This document shows, piece by piece, positions 23,858 to 31,303 of a stretch of DNA of 36,654 nt (positions are counted from its first letter, which is position 1; the number at the start of each line of letters is the position of its first letter). A program made the translations under genes and the position numbers. The notes beneath the pieces were generated by a model, which saw only the letters and a list, made by a program, of their open reading frames with translations, was not told the DNA's origin and made no database searches. The DNA comes from an uncultured Clostridia bacterium (GTDB lineage: Bacteria > Bacillota > Clostridia > Oscillospirales > Butyricicoccaceae): the NCBI GenBank assembly GCA_945947915.1, contig CAMEZQ010000020.1, forward strand, positions 1 through 36,654, written 5' to 3'.

Positions 23858-23886
23858 ATTATAGCAAACCGGCTCTTTTTTGTCCA
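23858..23886 (-). promoter_or_regulatory. Promoter of the leader peptide-MFS-deaminase-thiN operon
   Basis: TGGACA (23881-23886) and TATAAT (23858-23863) are spaced 17 bp on the minus strand, with an extended -10 (TGC before the hexamer). It is back-to-back with the permease promoter. Confidence 0.75.
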
Positions 23887-23912
23887 TACGGCCGATTCTG
23901 CGCCGTCAGGCC

Positions 23913-23941
23913 TTGCGCGCCGACACAAATGCTCTTATAAT
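23913..23941 (+). promoter_or_regulatory. Promoter of the xanthine permease gene
   Basis: TTGCGC (23913-23918) and TATAAT (23936-23941) are spaced 17 bp. No purine riboswitch fits in the 46 bp between this -10 and the start codon. Confidence 0.65.
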
Positions 23942-23986
23942 GGTTTTACCAAATTCGACAAAAACCGAACTGAGAGGTAGATCTGC

Positions 23987-25324
23987 ATGAAAGACAACCA
24001 ACCCAGCGTTTCCAACGTTTTCCGGCTGGAGGGACGCGTCCCTCTGGGCAAAGCCATTCCCTTCGGGCTCCAGCATATCCTGGCCATGTTCGTCGCCAAC
24101 CTGGCCCCCATCTCGCTGATCGCCGCAGCCGCCCAGCCGGCCCTCAGCCAGCAGCAGCTGGCCATGCTGCTGCAGAATGCCATGATCGTGGCCGGCATCG
24201 CCACCCTGATCCAGCTGTATCCCCTGTGGAAGATCGGCTCGGGCCTGCCCATCGTCATGGGCGTCAGCTTCACCTTCGTCACCGTGCTGGCCACCGTCGC
24301 CGCCAATTACGGCTATCCGGCCGTCATCGGCGCCGTGCTGGTGGGCGGCGTCTTTGAAGGCACGCTGGGCCTTTTGGCCAAATACTGGCGCCGGCTGATC
24401 TCTCCCATCGTCGCCGCCTGCGTCGTCACCAGCATCGGCTATTCCCTCTTTACGGTGGGCGCCCGTTCCTTCGGCGGCGGCTACGCGGCCGACTTCGGCT
24501 CCTTTGAAAATCTGTCGCTGGGCACCCTGACCCTCTGCGTCTGCCTGCTGTGGAACATCCGCGCCAAGGGCTACCTCAAGCAGCTCTCGGTGCTGGCCGG
24601 CCTGGTCGTCGGCTATATCGCCGCCGTATGCATGGGCAAGGTCGATCTGTCGGTGCTGTTTTCCGACGGCCTCTTTTCCCTGCCCCACCTGCTGCCCTTC
24701 GCCCCCGAGTTTCATCCGGGCGCCATCTTCTCCACCTGCATCATCTTTCTGGTGTCGGCGGCCGAGACCATCGGCGACGCCTCGGCCCTGACGGCCGGCG
24801 GCCTGGGCCGTGAGATCGAGGAGCGGGAGATCTCCGGCGCCCTGGCCTGCGACGGCTATGCCTCCTCGGTGGCCGGCCTCTTCGGCTGCCCGCCCGTCAC
24901 CTCTTTTTCCCAAAACGTCGGCCTGGTCAACATGACCCATGTGGTCAACCGCTTCACCATCATGACCGGCGCCGCCGCCATGATCCTGGCCGGCCTGCTG
25001 CCGCCGGTGGGCAACTTCTTCGCCTCCCTGCCCGAATCGGTGCTGGGCGGCTGCACCATCATGATGTTCGGCACCATCCTCAGCTCGGGCGTCCAGATGC
25101 TGGCCAAGGCCGGCTTCACCCAGCGCAACATCGTCATCGCCTCCCTGTCTCTGTCGGTAGGCATCGGCTTTACGGCCACTACGGAGATCGGCCTGTGGGA
25201 GCGCTTCCCCGCCATCGTCCAGTCGGTCTTTGCCGGCAACGTGGTGGCCGTCGTCTTCGTGCTGGCCATCCTGCTCAATCTGATCCTGCCTGCCGATATG
25301 GAAGCCGCGGGCAGCCAGGACTGA
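23987..25324 (+). CDS. pbuX: NCS2 nucleobase:cation symporter, probable xanthine permease
   Basis: The 445-residue membrane protein belongs to the nucleobase-ascorbate/NCS2 (UraA/XanP/PbuX) family. Early GKAIPFGLQHILAMFVANLAP is the helix 1 signature. AETIGDASALTAGGLG matches the conserved E-T-x-G-D segment of helix 8, and GLFGCPPVTSFSQNVGLVNMT matches the helix 10 binding loop. About 14 helices are predicted. GAGAGG lies roughly 10 bases before the ATG. Xanthine is favoured because the next gene is xanthine phosphoribosyltransferase. The two genes have separate promoters. Confidence 0.87.
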   Translation: MKDNQPSVSNVFRLEGRVPLGKAIPFGLQHILAMFVANLAPISLIAAAAQPALSQQQLAMLLQNAMIVAGIATLIQLYPLWKIGSGLPIVMGVSFTFVTVLATVAANYGYPAVIGAVLVGGVFEGTLGLLAKYWRRLISPIVAACVVTSIGYSLFTVGARSFGGGYAADFGSFENLSLGTLTLCVCLLWNIRAKGYLKQLSVLAGLVVGYIAAVCMGKVDLSVLFSDGLFSLPHLLPFAPEFHPGAIFSTCIIFLVSAAETIGDASALTAGGLGREIEEREISGALACDGYASSVAGLFGCPPVTSFSQNVGLVNMTHVVNRFTIMTGAAAMILAGLLPPVGNFFASLPESVLGGCTIMMFGTILSSGVQMLAKAGFTQRNIVIASLSLSVGIGFTATTEIGLWERFPAIVQSVFAGNVVAVVFVLAILLNLILPADMEAAGSQD

Positions 25325-25340
25325 GCCTATAAATTTATAC

Positions 25341-25369
25341 TTGCTTTTTGCTGAAGAATGGCGGATAAT
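25341..25369 (+). promoter_or_regulatory. Promoter of xpt
   Basis: TTGCTT (25341-25346) and GATAAT (25364-25369) are spaced 17 bp; another TATAAT follows a few bases later (about 25374). A small palindrome GAGCC-C-GGCTC lies in the leader near 25389. No purine aptamer is recognisable. Confidence 0.55.
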
Positions 25370-25439
25370 AAAATATAATTTCAAAAACTGAGCCCGGCTC
25401 AAAAGAGAATTTTATGATTGCACAGGGGGAGCTTACCGT

Positions 25440-26021
25440 ATGGAGCTGCTGAAAGACCGCATCCGTAAAGAGGGCAAATTTCTGCCCGGCAATATCGTCA
25501 AGGTCGACGGTTTTCTCAACCATCGTGTCGATACCCGCCTGATGGGCGCCATCGCCGATGAGTTTGCCAAATATTTTGACGTCAGCGACATCACCATGGT
25601 GCTGACGGCCGAAGCCAGCGGCATCGCTCTGGGCACCGTCTGCGCCGAACGCTACGGCGTCCCGCTGGTCTTTGCCAAAAAGGCCAAAAGCGACAATATC
25701 GAAGGCGGTCTTTACAAGAGCGAAGTGCTTTCCTACACTTATAAGAAAAAGATGACCCTGCTGGTCTCCAAGGAATGGATGAATGCCGACGATAAAGTGC
25801 TGATCATCGACGACTTTATGGCCAAGGGCAACGCCATGCAGGGCCTCATCGACCTGGTCCAGGAATCGGGCGCCACCCTCAAGGGCATCGGCGTCGCCGT
25901 CGAAAAGGGCTTCCAGGGCGGCGGCGACCGTTTCCGCAATCTGCCCGGCGTCCCCTACAAGGCCCTGGCCGTCATCGAGAGCTTTGACGAAAACGGCGTC
26001 GTCTTCCGGGAAGAAGACTGA
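25440..26021 (+). CDS. xpt: Xanthine phosphoribosyltransferase
   Basis: Xpt converts xanthine and PRPP to XMP, feeding guanine nucleotide synthesis. The 193-residue length matches Bacillus Xpt. Family sequence is clear: MELLKDRIRKEGKFLPGNIVKVDGFLNHRVD at the start, the VLTAEASGIALG loop, KKAKSDNI, and the PRPP-binding motif VLIIDDFMAKGNAM, then GVAVEKGFQGGG. The start ATG is preceded by GGGGGAG. It works together with the upstream permease to salvage xanthine, and ends at a strong terminator. Confidence 0.96.
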   Translation: MELLKDRIRKEGKFLPGNIVKVDGFLNHRVDTRLMGAIADEFAKYFDVSDITMVLTAEASGIALGTVCAERYGVPLVFAKKAKSDNIEGGLYKSEVLSYTYKKKMTLLVSKEWMNADDKVLIIDDFMAKGNAMQGLIDLVQESGATLKGIGVAVEKGFQGGGDRFRNLPGVPYKALAVIESFDENGVVFREED

Positions 26022-26067
26022 GCCGCCGCAGGTTTTCCGCCAAAAAACATAAAAAACGCCATATATT

Positions 26068-26099
26068 AAAGAAAAGCGCCCCGAGGGGCGCTTTTCTTT
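26068..26099. terminator. Bidirectional terminator between xpt and the ABC permease gene
   Basis: A 15-bp inverted repeat (AAAGAAAAGCGCCCC and its complement, 2-base centre) ends in a T-rich tract on either strand. Confidence 0.87.
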
Positions 26100-26112
26100 A
26101 TGCACAGGTCTG

Positions 26113-26736
26113 TTAATAATCTTTTTTCCGGATGATCCGCAGGCTGACGGCATAGGAGATGCCCATCGGCACTGCGGCCGCCGGCAAACAGGCCAGAAAC
26201 AGCGCCGCGCCGCCGGTAACCTCCACGGGGGTAAACAGCCCCTTGCCGGCAAAGCCCAGGCCCATGACCGCCAGAAAGACCAGCAGATACAGCCCGATGC
26301 TGACGAACCGTCCTTTTTCCACGCCGAACCGGATCAGCACCGGAATGGACACACTGGCCATGATGCACGCCGTCATCAGACCGATGCCGGCATTGACCGC
26401 CAGATCCGCCCCGTCCGCGCCGCCGTACAGCGCGCCCCGGAGCCATCCCAGCAGACACGCCAGCACCATGCAGCTGCCGCTCATCAGCAGGGCAAAGAGA
26501 TACTTGCTGCGCACATACATTTCCCGGGTGATGGGCAGGGTCAGCAGAAAGCGGGTGCCGCTCTGGAAATCGTCGTAGGAGAAGGTGGTCTGCACCAGCG
26601 ACGCGCTCATCACGGCCAGATAGGTCATGGCGAACCCGCTGCCGGTGAAGGCAAACAGTGCGGCAATGCCGAGAACGATCACGATGATATTGGAAACTTT
26701 CAAATAGGAGAGATCCTTGATCAGAAGGCCTTTCAT
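26113..26736 (-). CDS. ABC-2 type transporter permease
   Basis: This 207-residue integral membrane protein has about six hydrophobic helices and the ABC-2 signature region SYDDFQSGTRFLLTLPITREMYVRSKYL. That stretch, with LPITR just before a helix, is typical of Clostridial ABC2_membrane_5 permeases. It starts within the stop codon of the ATPase gene (ATGA overlap, 26733-26736), so the two are translated together. With that ATPase and a GntR regulator it forms a YtrA/YtrB-like three-gene export module. The substrate is unknown; antimicrobial peptides or cell-wall-active compounds are common inducers of such modules. Confidence 0.85.
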   Translation of the reverse strand: MKGLLIKDLSYLKVSNIIVIVLGIAALFAFTGSGFAMTYLAVMSASLVQTTFSYDDFQSGTRFLLTLPITREMYVRSKYLFALLMSGSCMVLACLLGWLRGALYGGADGADLAVNAGIGLMTACIMASVSIPVLIRFGVEKGRFVSIGLYLLVFLAVMGLGFAGKGLFTPVEVTGGAALFLACLPAAAVPMGISYAVSLRIIRKKDY

Positions 26737-27587
26737 TTGGCTTCACCTCGCAGCAGCATGGTCATGACACTGTCGATGGAGCCGGGCTCGATCGTCAGGT
26801 CGGGATAATTGTCGGCGTAAAAAGCCCGGCAGTCGGTCAGGCAGCACAGGCCGTAGGGCTCTTTTTTGACCCGCAGGATATGGCGGCCGTCCAGCGCCCC
26901 ATAGCGCTCGGCCGGCATCTTGAGCAGGCCGTAGCTGCCCAGCAGCACATGGGTCTCCTCGTGAAGCAGGATCCGGCCGTTTTCAATGAGATACAGGTCG
27001 TCGCACAGGCTTTCCAGATCGGAAGAAATGTGGGAGCTGATCAGGATGCCCCGGTCCTCCTTCTGCTCCATATAAACCCGCAGCAGGTCGAGCACCTCGT
27101 CCCGGGCCATCACGTCCAGACCGGCTGTCGGCTCGTCAAGGATCAAAAGGTCGGCCCCGTGCTCCATGGCGCAGAGCAGGCGGAACTTGGCCTTCATGCC
27201 CTTGGAATAGGCCCGGATCTGCTTATCCGCAGGCAGGCCGTTTTTCTCGCAGCTCCGCAGAAAAGCGTCCTTGTCCAGCTCCGGATAGAGGGCCGCCTCG
27301 ATGGAGGCCACGTTTTTCGGCGTCAGCCATTCGCTGAACCCGCCCTCCGACAGCGTCACCCCGATGCGGCGCCGTTCGGCCGGCATCAGCTCCATGGGGT
27401 CTTTTCCGAAGACCCGGACTTCGCCGCCGTCGGTGCGGACCAGGCCCAGAATGGCGCTCATGGCCGTCGTTTTGCCGGCGCCGTTGCGGCCGATGAGCCC
27501 CGTGACGCGGCCCGGCAGCAGCTCCAGCGAGCAGTCCAGCACAAAATCGCCGTAGTTCTTCACGGCATTTTTCATGGTAATCAGCAT
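26733..27587 (-). CDS. ABC transporter ATP-binding protein
   Basis: The 284-residue ATPase has Walker A GRNGAGKTT (33-41), the Walker B block LLILDEPTAGLD, and switch His in SSHISSDLE. The signature motif is degenerate, YSKGMKAK rather than LSGGQ, as is usual in YtrB-like ATPases of this subclass. A C-terminal extension of about 70 residues follows the nucleotide-binding domain. GGAG lies 8 bases before the ATG. It lies 5 bp after the gntR gene and overlaps the permease gene by 4 bp, so all three are one operon. Confidence 0.92.
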   Translation of the reverse strand: MLITMKNAVKNYGDFVLDCSLELLPGRVTGLIGRNGAGKTTAMSAILGLVRTDGGEVRVFGKDPMELMPAERRRIGVTLSEGGFSEWLTPKNVASIEAALYPELDKDAFLRSCEKNGLPADKQIRAYSKGMKAKFRLLCAMEHGADLLILDEPTAGLDVMARDEVLDLLRVYMEQKEDRGILISSHISSDLESLCDDLYLIENGRILLHEETHVLLGSYGLLKMPAERYGALDGRHILRVKKEPYGLCCLTDCRAFYADNYPDLTIEPGSIDSVMTMLLRGEAK

Positions 27588-27592
27588 AATTC

Positions 27593-27961
27593 TTACTCCA
27601 TAAATAAATCGATCAGGGAAACCAGCTCGTCGCGGGTCACGCCGATGCGCGCGGCCAGGCGGACGATCTCCTCCAGCCGGCCCTCCAGCTCCCTGCGCTT
27701 TTCCTCCTCGAGCAGCTCCTGCCCCACGCCGGCCACAAAGCTGCCTTTGCCGTGGACCGTCGTGATGAATCCATCCTGCTCCAGGCTGTCATAGGCCTTT
27801 TTGACAGTCAGCGCACTGATGTGCAGTTCCCTGGCCAGCGCGCGCACCGAAGGCAGCGGTGCGCCGCTCTGCAGGCTGCCGCCGGCGATCAGATCCCTGA
27901 CCTGCCGCGTGATCTGCTCGTAAATGGGTGTTTGAGAAGTATTGTTGATGATGATCTGCAT
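27593..27961 (-). CDS. GntR-family regulator, YtrA subfamily
   Basis: This 122-residue repressor-type protein has the GntR winged helix: PIYEQITRQVRDLIAGG, GAPLPSVRALARELHISALTVKKAYDSLEQDGFI, then the wing TVHGKGSFVAG. The short C-terminal helical tail (about 45 residues) defines the YtrA subfamily. The ATG at 27961 follows GAGGGG; an upstream extension of the frame would run through the promoter. It is the first gene of the ABC operon and probably represses it, with a candidate operator overlapping the -10. Confidence 0.92.
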   Translation of the reverse strand: MQIIINNTSQTPIYEQITRQVRDLIAGGSLQSGAPLPSVRALARELHISALTVKKAYDSLEQDGFITTVHGKGSFVAGVGQELLEEEKRRELEGRLEEIVRLAARIGVTRDELVSLIDLFME

Positions 27962-27980
27962 ATGCACGCCCCTCTCAATA

Positions 27981-28012
27981 AACAGTATATAACAGTATAG
28001 AACACCTGTCAA
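27981..28012 (-). promoter_or_regulatory. Promoter and tandem-repeat operator of the GntR-ABC operon
   Basis: TTGACA (28007-28012) and TATACT (27984-27989) are spaced 17 bp on the minus strand. Two adjacent copies of AACAGTATA(T/G), 27981-27990 and 27991-28000, cover the -10 and half the spacer. The placement fits an autoregulatory operator. Confidence 0.65.
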
Positions 28013-28052
28013 TGTTTTTTTACTTTTTCTTCAAAAACCGCCCCAAGCACCC

Positions 28053-28081
28053 TTGACAGCCGAAACAAGTTAGCTTATACT
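28053..28081 (+). promoter_or_regulatory. Sigma-A promoter of feoAB
   Basis: TTGACA (28053-28058) and TATACT (28076-28081) are spaced 17 bp. The -10 lies inside the first of two iron-box-like palindromes, so a bound repressor would block polymerase directly. Confidence 0.85.
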
Positions 28082-28085
28082 AACT
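28068..28085. promoter_or_regulatory. Iron-box-like palindrome over the feoAB -10
   Basis: The site reads AGTTAGC-TTAT-ACTAACT (one arm mismatch). It covers the -10 hexamer of the feoAB promoter. Confidence 0.75.
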
Positions 28086-28092
28086 TCAGAAA

Positions 28093-28110
28093 AGTTAGTA
28101 TAAGCTAACT
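28093..28110. promoter_or_regulatory. Second iron-box-like palindrome before feoAB
   Basis: The site reads AGTTAGT-ATAA-GCTAACT, 7 bp after the first box and its exact reverse complement. The two boxes form one long palindrome of about 46 bp centred near 28089. Another hairpin TTGCAGC/GCTGCAA (28110-28129) follows in the leader. Confidence 0.75.
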
Positions 28111-28160
28111 TGCAGCTTGCGGGCTGCAAAAGTGTGTGAAAGAGAGGAAAGTTTTCCATC

Positions 28161-30524
28161 ATGGCCACTTTGAAAACAATGACTTTAAAAGAGCTGGAAC
28201 TGGGGCAGAGCGGCATCGTCACCACGGTGGGCGGCACCGGCGCCCTGCGCCAGCATTTTCTCGACATGGGGGTCATTCCCGGCGCCGAGGTCACGCTGAT
28301 CAAATACGCGCCCATGGGCGATCCCATGGAGCTGCGCATCCACGGCTACGAGCTGACCCTGCGTCTGGCCGACGCCGCCCAGATCGGCATCCGGCCCATC
28401 CAGGCCCATGCGGCGCCCGCCGCGGGCCACACCCTGCGCAGCGACGGCGCCCATCCCGGCCTGGGTGAAGACGGCAAATACCACGTCAAGGCCGACGAGG
28501 ACCCGCTGCCCGACGGCACACCCCTCACCTTTGCCCTGGCCGGCAACCAGAACTGCGGCAAGACCACCCTTTTCAACCAGCTGACCGGCGCCAATCAGCA
28601 TGTGGGCAATTTCCCCGGTGTCACCGTCGACCGCAAGAGCGGCGCCATCCGCGGCCATAAGGAGACCGAGATCACCGACCTGCCCGGCATCTACTCCATG
28701 TCGCCCTACAGCAGTGAGGAGATCGTCACCCGGCAGTTTATTCTCGACGAAAAGCCCCGGGGCATCATCAATATCGTCGACGCCACCAACATCGAGCGCA
28801 ACCTCTATCTGACCATGCAGCTGATGGAGCTGGATATCCCCATGGTGCTGGCACTCAATATGATGGATGAATTGAAAGGCAACGGCGGCTCCATCCGCAT
28901 CAACGCCATGGAGGAGATCCTGGGCATTCCCGTCGTCCCCATCTCGGCCCTGCGCAACGAGGGCGTGGAAGAGCTGATCCGCCACGCCATGCATGTGGCC
29001 AAATACCAGGAACGCCCCGGCCGCACCGACTTCTGCGACAAAGAGGCCCACGGCGGCGCCGTCCACCGCTGCCTCCACGGCGTCATGCATCTGATCGAAG
29101 ACCACGCCCAGGCCGCCGGCCTGCCCCTGCGCTTTGCCGCCACCAAGCTGGTGGAAGGCGATCCCACCATTCTGGAGACCCTTCAGCTCTCGCAAAACGA
29201 AAAAGAGATGCTGGAGCATATCATCGTCCAGATGGAGCAGGAGCGCGGCCTCGACCGGGCTGCCGCCATCGCCGACATGCGCTTCGCCTTTATCGAAAAG
29301 CTGGTGGCCCAGACCGTCGTCAAGCCCCAGGAAAGCCGCGAGCATGCCCGCAGCCGCCGCATCGACCGCATCCTCACCGGAAAATACACGGCCATCCCGG
29401 CCTTCGTCGGCATTATGGGCCTGGTCTTTTACCTGACCTTCAACGTCATCGGCGCCTGGCTGCAGGGCCTGCTGGAAAGCGGCATCGACGCCCTGACGGC
29501 ACTGGCCGACGGCGCGCTGACGGCCTGGGGCGTCAGTACGCCCATACATTCCCTCATCATCGACGGCGTGATGGGCGGCGTGGGCAGCGTGCTCAGCTTC
29601 CTGCCGGTCATCGTCACCCTCTTCTTCTTCCTGTCCCTGCTGGAAGACACCGGCTATATGGCCCGCGTCGCCTTCGTGATGGACAAGCTGCTGCGCAAGA
29701 TCGGCCTTTCGGGCCGTTCCATCGTGCCCATGCTCATCGGCTTCGGCTGCACCGTCCCCGGTGTCATGGCCAGCCGCACGCTGCCCTCGGCGCGTGACCG
29801 CCGCATGACCATCATGCTGACCCCCTTTATGAGCTGTTCGGCCAAGCTGCCCATCTACGGCTTTCTGACCAGCGCCTTCTTCCCCGAGCACAGCGGGCTT
29901 ATCATGGTCGGCCTGTATTTCCTGGGTATATTCACGGGCATCCTCACTGCCCTGGTCTTTAAAAACACCATGTTCAGCGGCGAGGCCGTTCCCTTCGTCA
30001 TGGAGCTGCCCAACTACCGCCTGCCCGGCGCCAAGAACGTGCTGCAGCTTCTGTGGGAAAAGGCCAAGGACTTCCTGCAGCGCGCCTTCACCATCATCTT
30101 CCTGTCGACCATCGTCATCTGGTTCCTCCAGACCTTCGACCTCAGCCTCAGCATGGTGGCCGATTCGCAGAACAGCATCCTGGCCAAGCTGGCCGGCGTC
30201 ATCGCCCCCATCTTCAAGCCGCTGGGCTTTGGCGACTGGCGCATTTCCACGGCGCTGATCACCGGCTTCATGGCCAAGGAGAGCGTCGTGTCCACCATCG
30301 AGATCCTCTTTGGCAGCGTCGGCGCGCTGCTGGCCGCCATCACACCTGCCGCCGCGGCCGGCCTGCTGGTCTTCTGCCTGCTCTATACGCCCTGCGTGGC
30401 GGCCATCGCCTCCATCAAGCGAGAGCTGGGCGGCAAATGGGCTGCCGGCATCGTCGTGCTGCAGTGCGGCATCGCCTGGGTATTCGGCCTGCTGGCCACC
30501 ACCCTCTGCGGCCTGCTGCTCTGA
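28161..30524 (+). CDS. feoB: Fused FeoA-FeoB ferrous iron transporter
   Basis: This 787-residue protein joins a FeoA domain (about 1-80, LRQHFLDMGVIPG and GDPMELRIHGYELTLR) by a 40-residue linker to a complete FeoB. The G domain starts near 122: G1 GNQNCGKTT 128-136, NFPGVTVDRKSG, G3 DLPG 173-176, G4 NMMD. The membrane half carries FLPVIVTLFFFLSLLEDTGYMARV, the first gate motif GFGCTVPGVMA, and the second-gate region ending LLYTPCVAAI. It is the second FeoB in the window. The upstream double iron box suggests low-iron induction. The ribosome site is distant from ATG 28161; ATG 28179 is an alternative. It ends at a terminator at 30543. Confidence 0.96.
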   Translation: MATLKTMTLKELELGQSGIVTTVGGTGALRQHFLDMGVIPGAEVTLIKYAPMGDPMELRIHGYELTLRLADAAQIGIRPIQAHAAPAAGHTLRSDGAHPGLGEDGKYHVKADEDPLPDGTPLTFALAGNQNCGKTTLFNQLTGANQHVGNFPGVTVDRKSGAIRGHKETEITDLPGIYSMSPYSSEEIVTRQFILDEKPRGIINIVDATNIERNLYLTMQLMELDIPMVLALNMMDELKGNGGSIRINAMEEILGIPVVPISALRNEGVEELIRHAMHVAKYQERPGRTDFCDKEAHGGAVHRCLHGVMHLIEDHAQAAGLPLRFAATKLVEGDPTILETLQLSQNEKEMLEHIIVQMEQERGLDRAAAIADMRFAFIEKLVAQTVVKPQESREHARSRRIDRILTGKYTAIPAFVGIMGLVFYLTFNVIGAWLQGLLESGIDALTALADGALTAWGVSTPIHSLIIDGVMGGVGSVLSFLPVIVTLFFFLSLLEDTGYMARVAFVMDKLLRKIGLSGRSIVPMLIGFGCTVPGVMASRTLPSARDRRMTIMLTPFMSCSAKLPIYGFLTSAFFPEHSGLIMVGLYFLGIFTGILTALVFKNTMFSGEAVPFVMELPNYRLPGAKNVLQLLWEKAKDFLQRAFTIIFLSTIVIWFLQTFDLSLSMVADSQNSILAKLAGVIAPIFKPLGFGDWRISTALITGFMAKESVVSTIEILFGSVGALLAAITPAAAAGLLVFCLLYTPCVAAIASIKRELGGKWAAGIVVLQCGIAWVFGLLATTLCGLLL

Positions 30525-30542
30525 TACTCTATTTTCAACATA

Positions 30543-30574
30543 AAAGCGTCCGTGGGAGTACCCACGGACGCTTT
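30543..30574. terminator. Bidirectional terminator after feoAB
   Basis: AAAGCGTCCGTGGG pairs with its exact complement around a 4-base loop and runs into a T-rich end. It serves feoAB and the converging MBL hydrolase gene. Confidence 0.85.
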
Positions 30575-30598
30575 GTTTATATCCGTTTGTTGTTCTTC

Positions 30599-31303
30599 TT
30601 ACTGTTCTTCCTTCTGCAGCAGCAGGCTGACCTGCCCCTTGCCGTAGATCTGCACGCCGGCGGGCAGATGGGCGGGCGCCGGGCGGGCCGCCGGCCAGAC
30701 GCCGGCACAGATCTCCCGGGCCAGGGTCAGCAGCTCGCCGATGACCGACACCGGCGCCGTCCGGCCGCCATGGGAGGGATAGACGGTATCGAAGGCGTCC
30801 TGCATGGCCAGCAGCTTTTCCATGCTGGCGGCAAAAGCCGCCAGATCCCGGCCCGGCCCGAACATATAGATGGGGTTGTCCTGAATGGAATCGCCGCCGA
30901 TGATAAAGCGCTTGTCCCGTTCCAGCAGGGCAATGCTGCCCGGCGTATGGCCGGGGATGAGCACCACCTCCAGGCGGTAGGTGCCCAGGTCGATGATCTC
31001 CCCTTCCCATATGGGCAGGCAGCCGGCAGGACTGCCGTTTTTCAGCTGATGGGTGGAAAACTCGGCCGGATGCATATACCGCGGCGCAAACTGGGCAGAA
31101 GCCCCCACGTGGTCCCGGTCGCTGTGGGTATGCACCAGACGGATGGGCTTGTCGGTCAGGCCGGCGCAGACCTCCCGCAGCTCGCCGCCGTAGCCGGTAT
31201 CCACCAGCAGCGCATATTCCCGCCCCTCCAGCAGGAAGCAGCGCACGCCCTGCTGTTCAATGGCCCAAAAGCCGGTTCCGAGTTCAACAGTCTGATATGT
31301 CAT
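30599..31303 (-). CDS. MBL-fold metallo-hydrolase
   Basis: A 234-residue metallo-beta-lactamase-fold hydrolase. The metal motif is THSDRDHVG (His60, Asp62, Asp64, His65), the His-x-Asp-x-Asp-His variant common in glyoxalase II-like proteins. Further ligands are the His in IPGHTPGS, the Asp in GGDS, and the late SHGG. AGGAGG lies 7 bases before the ATG at 31303. Its start overlaps the stop of the EFR1 gene by 4 bp (ATGA), so they are coupled. Substrate unknown; a thioester or lactone hydrolase is plausible. Confidence 0.88.
   Translation of the reverse strand: MTYQTVELGTGFWAIEQQGVRCFLLEGREYALLVDTGYGGELREVCAGLTDKPIRLVHTHSDRDHVGASAQFAPRYMHPAEFSTHQLKNGSPAGCLPIWEGEIIDLGTYRLEVVLIPGHTPGSIALLERDKRFIIGGDSIQDNPIYMFGPGRDLAAFAASMEKLLAMQDAFDTVYPSHGGRTAPVSVIGELLTLAREICAGVWPAARPAPAHLPAGVQIYGKGQVSLLLQKEEQ

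Noticed and set aside
23942..23986. Possible purine riboswitch before the xanthine permease or xpt (also 25325-25439).
   Set aside because: The conserved purine-aptamer core was searched for by eye and not found, and the space before the permease is too short.
28185..31010. A 941-codon open frame on the minus strand.
   Set aside because: It lies opposite feoAB, has low-complexity Gly/Asp/His-rich composition and no domain; it is the antisense shadow of a GC-rich gene.
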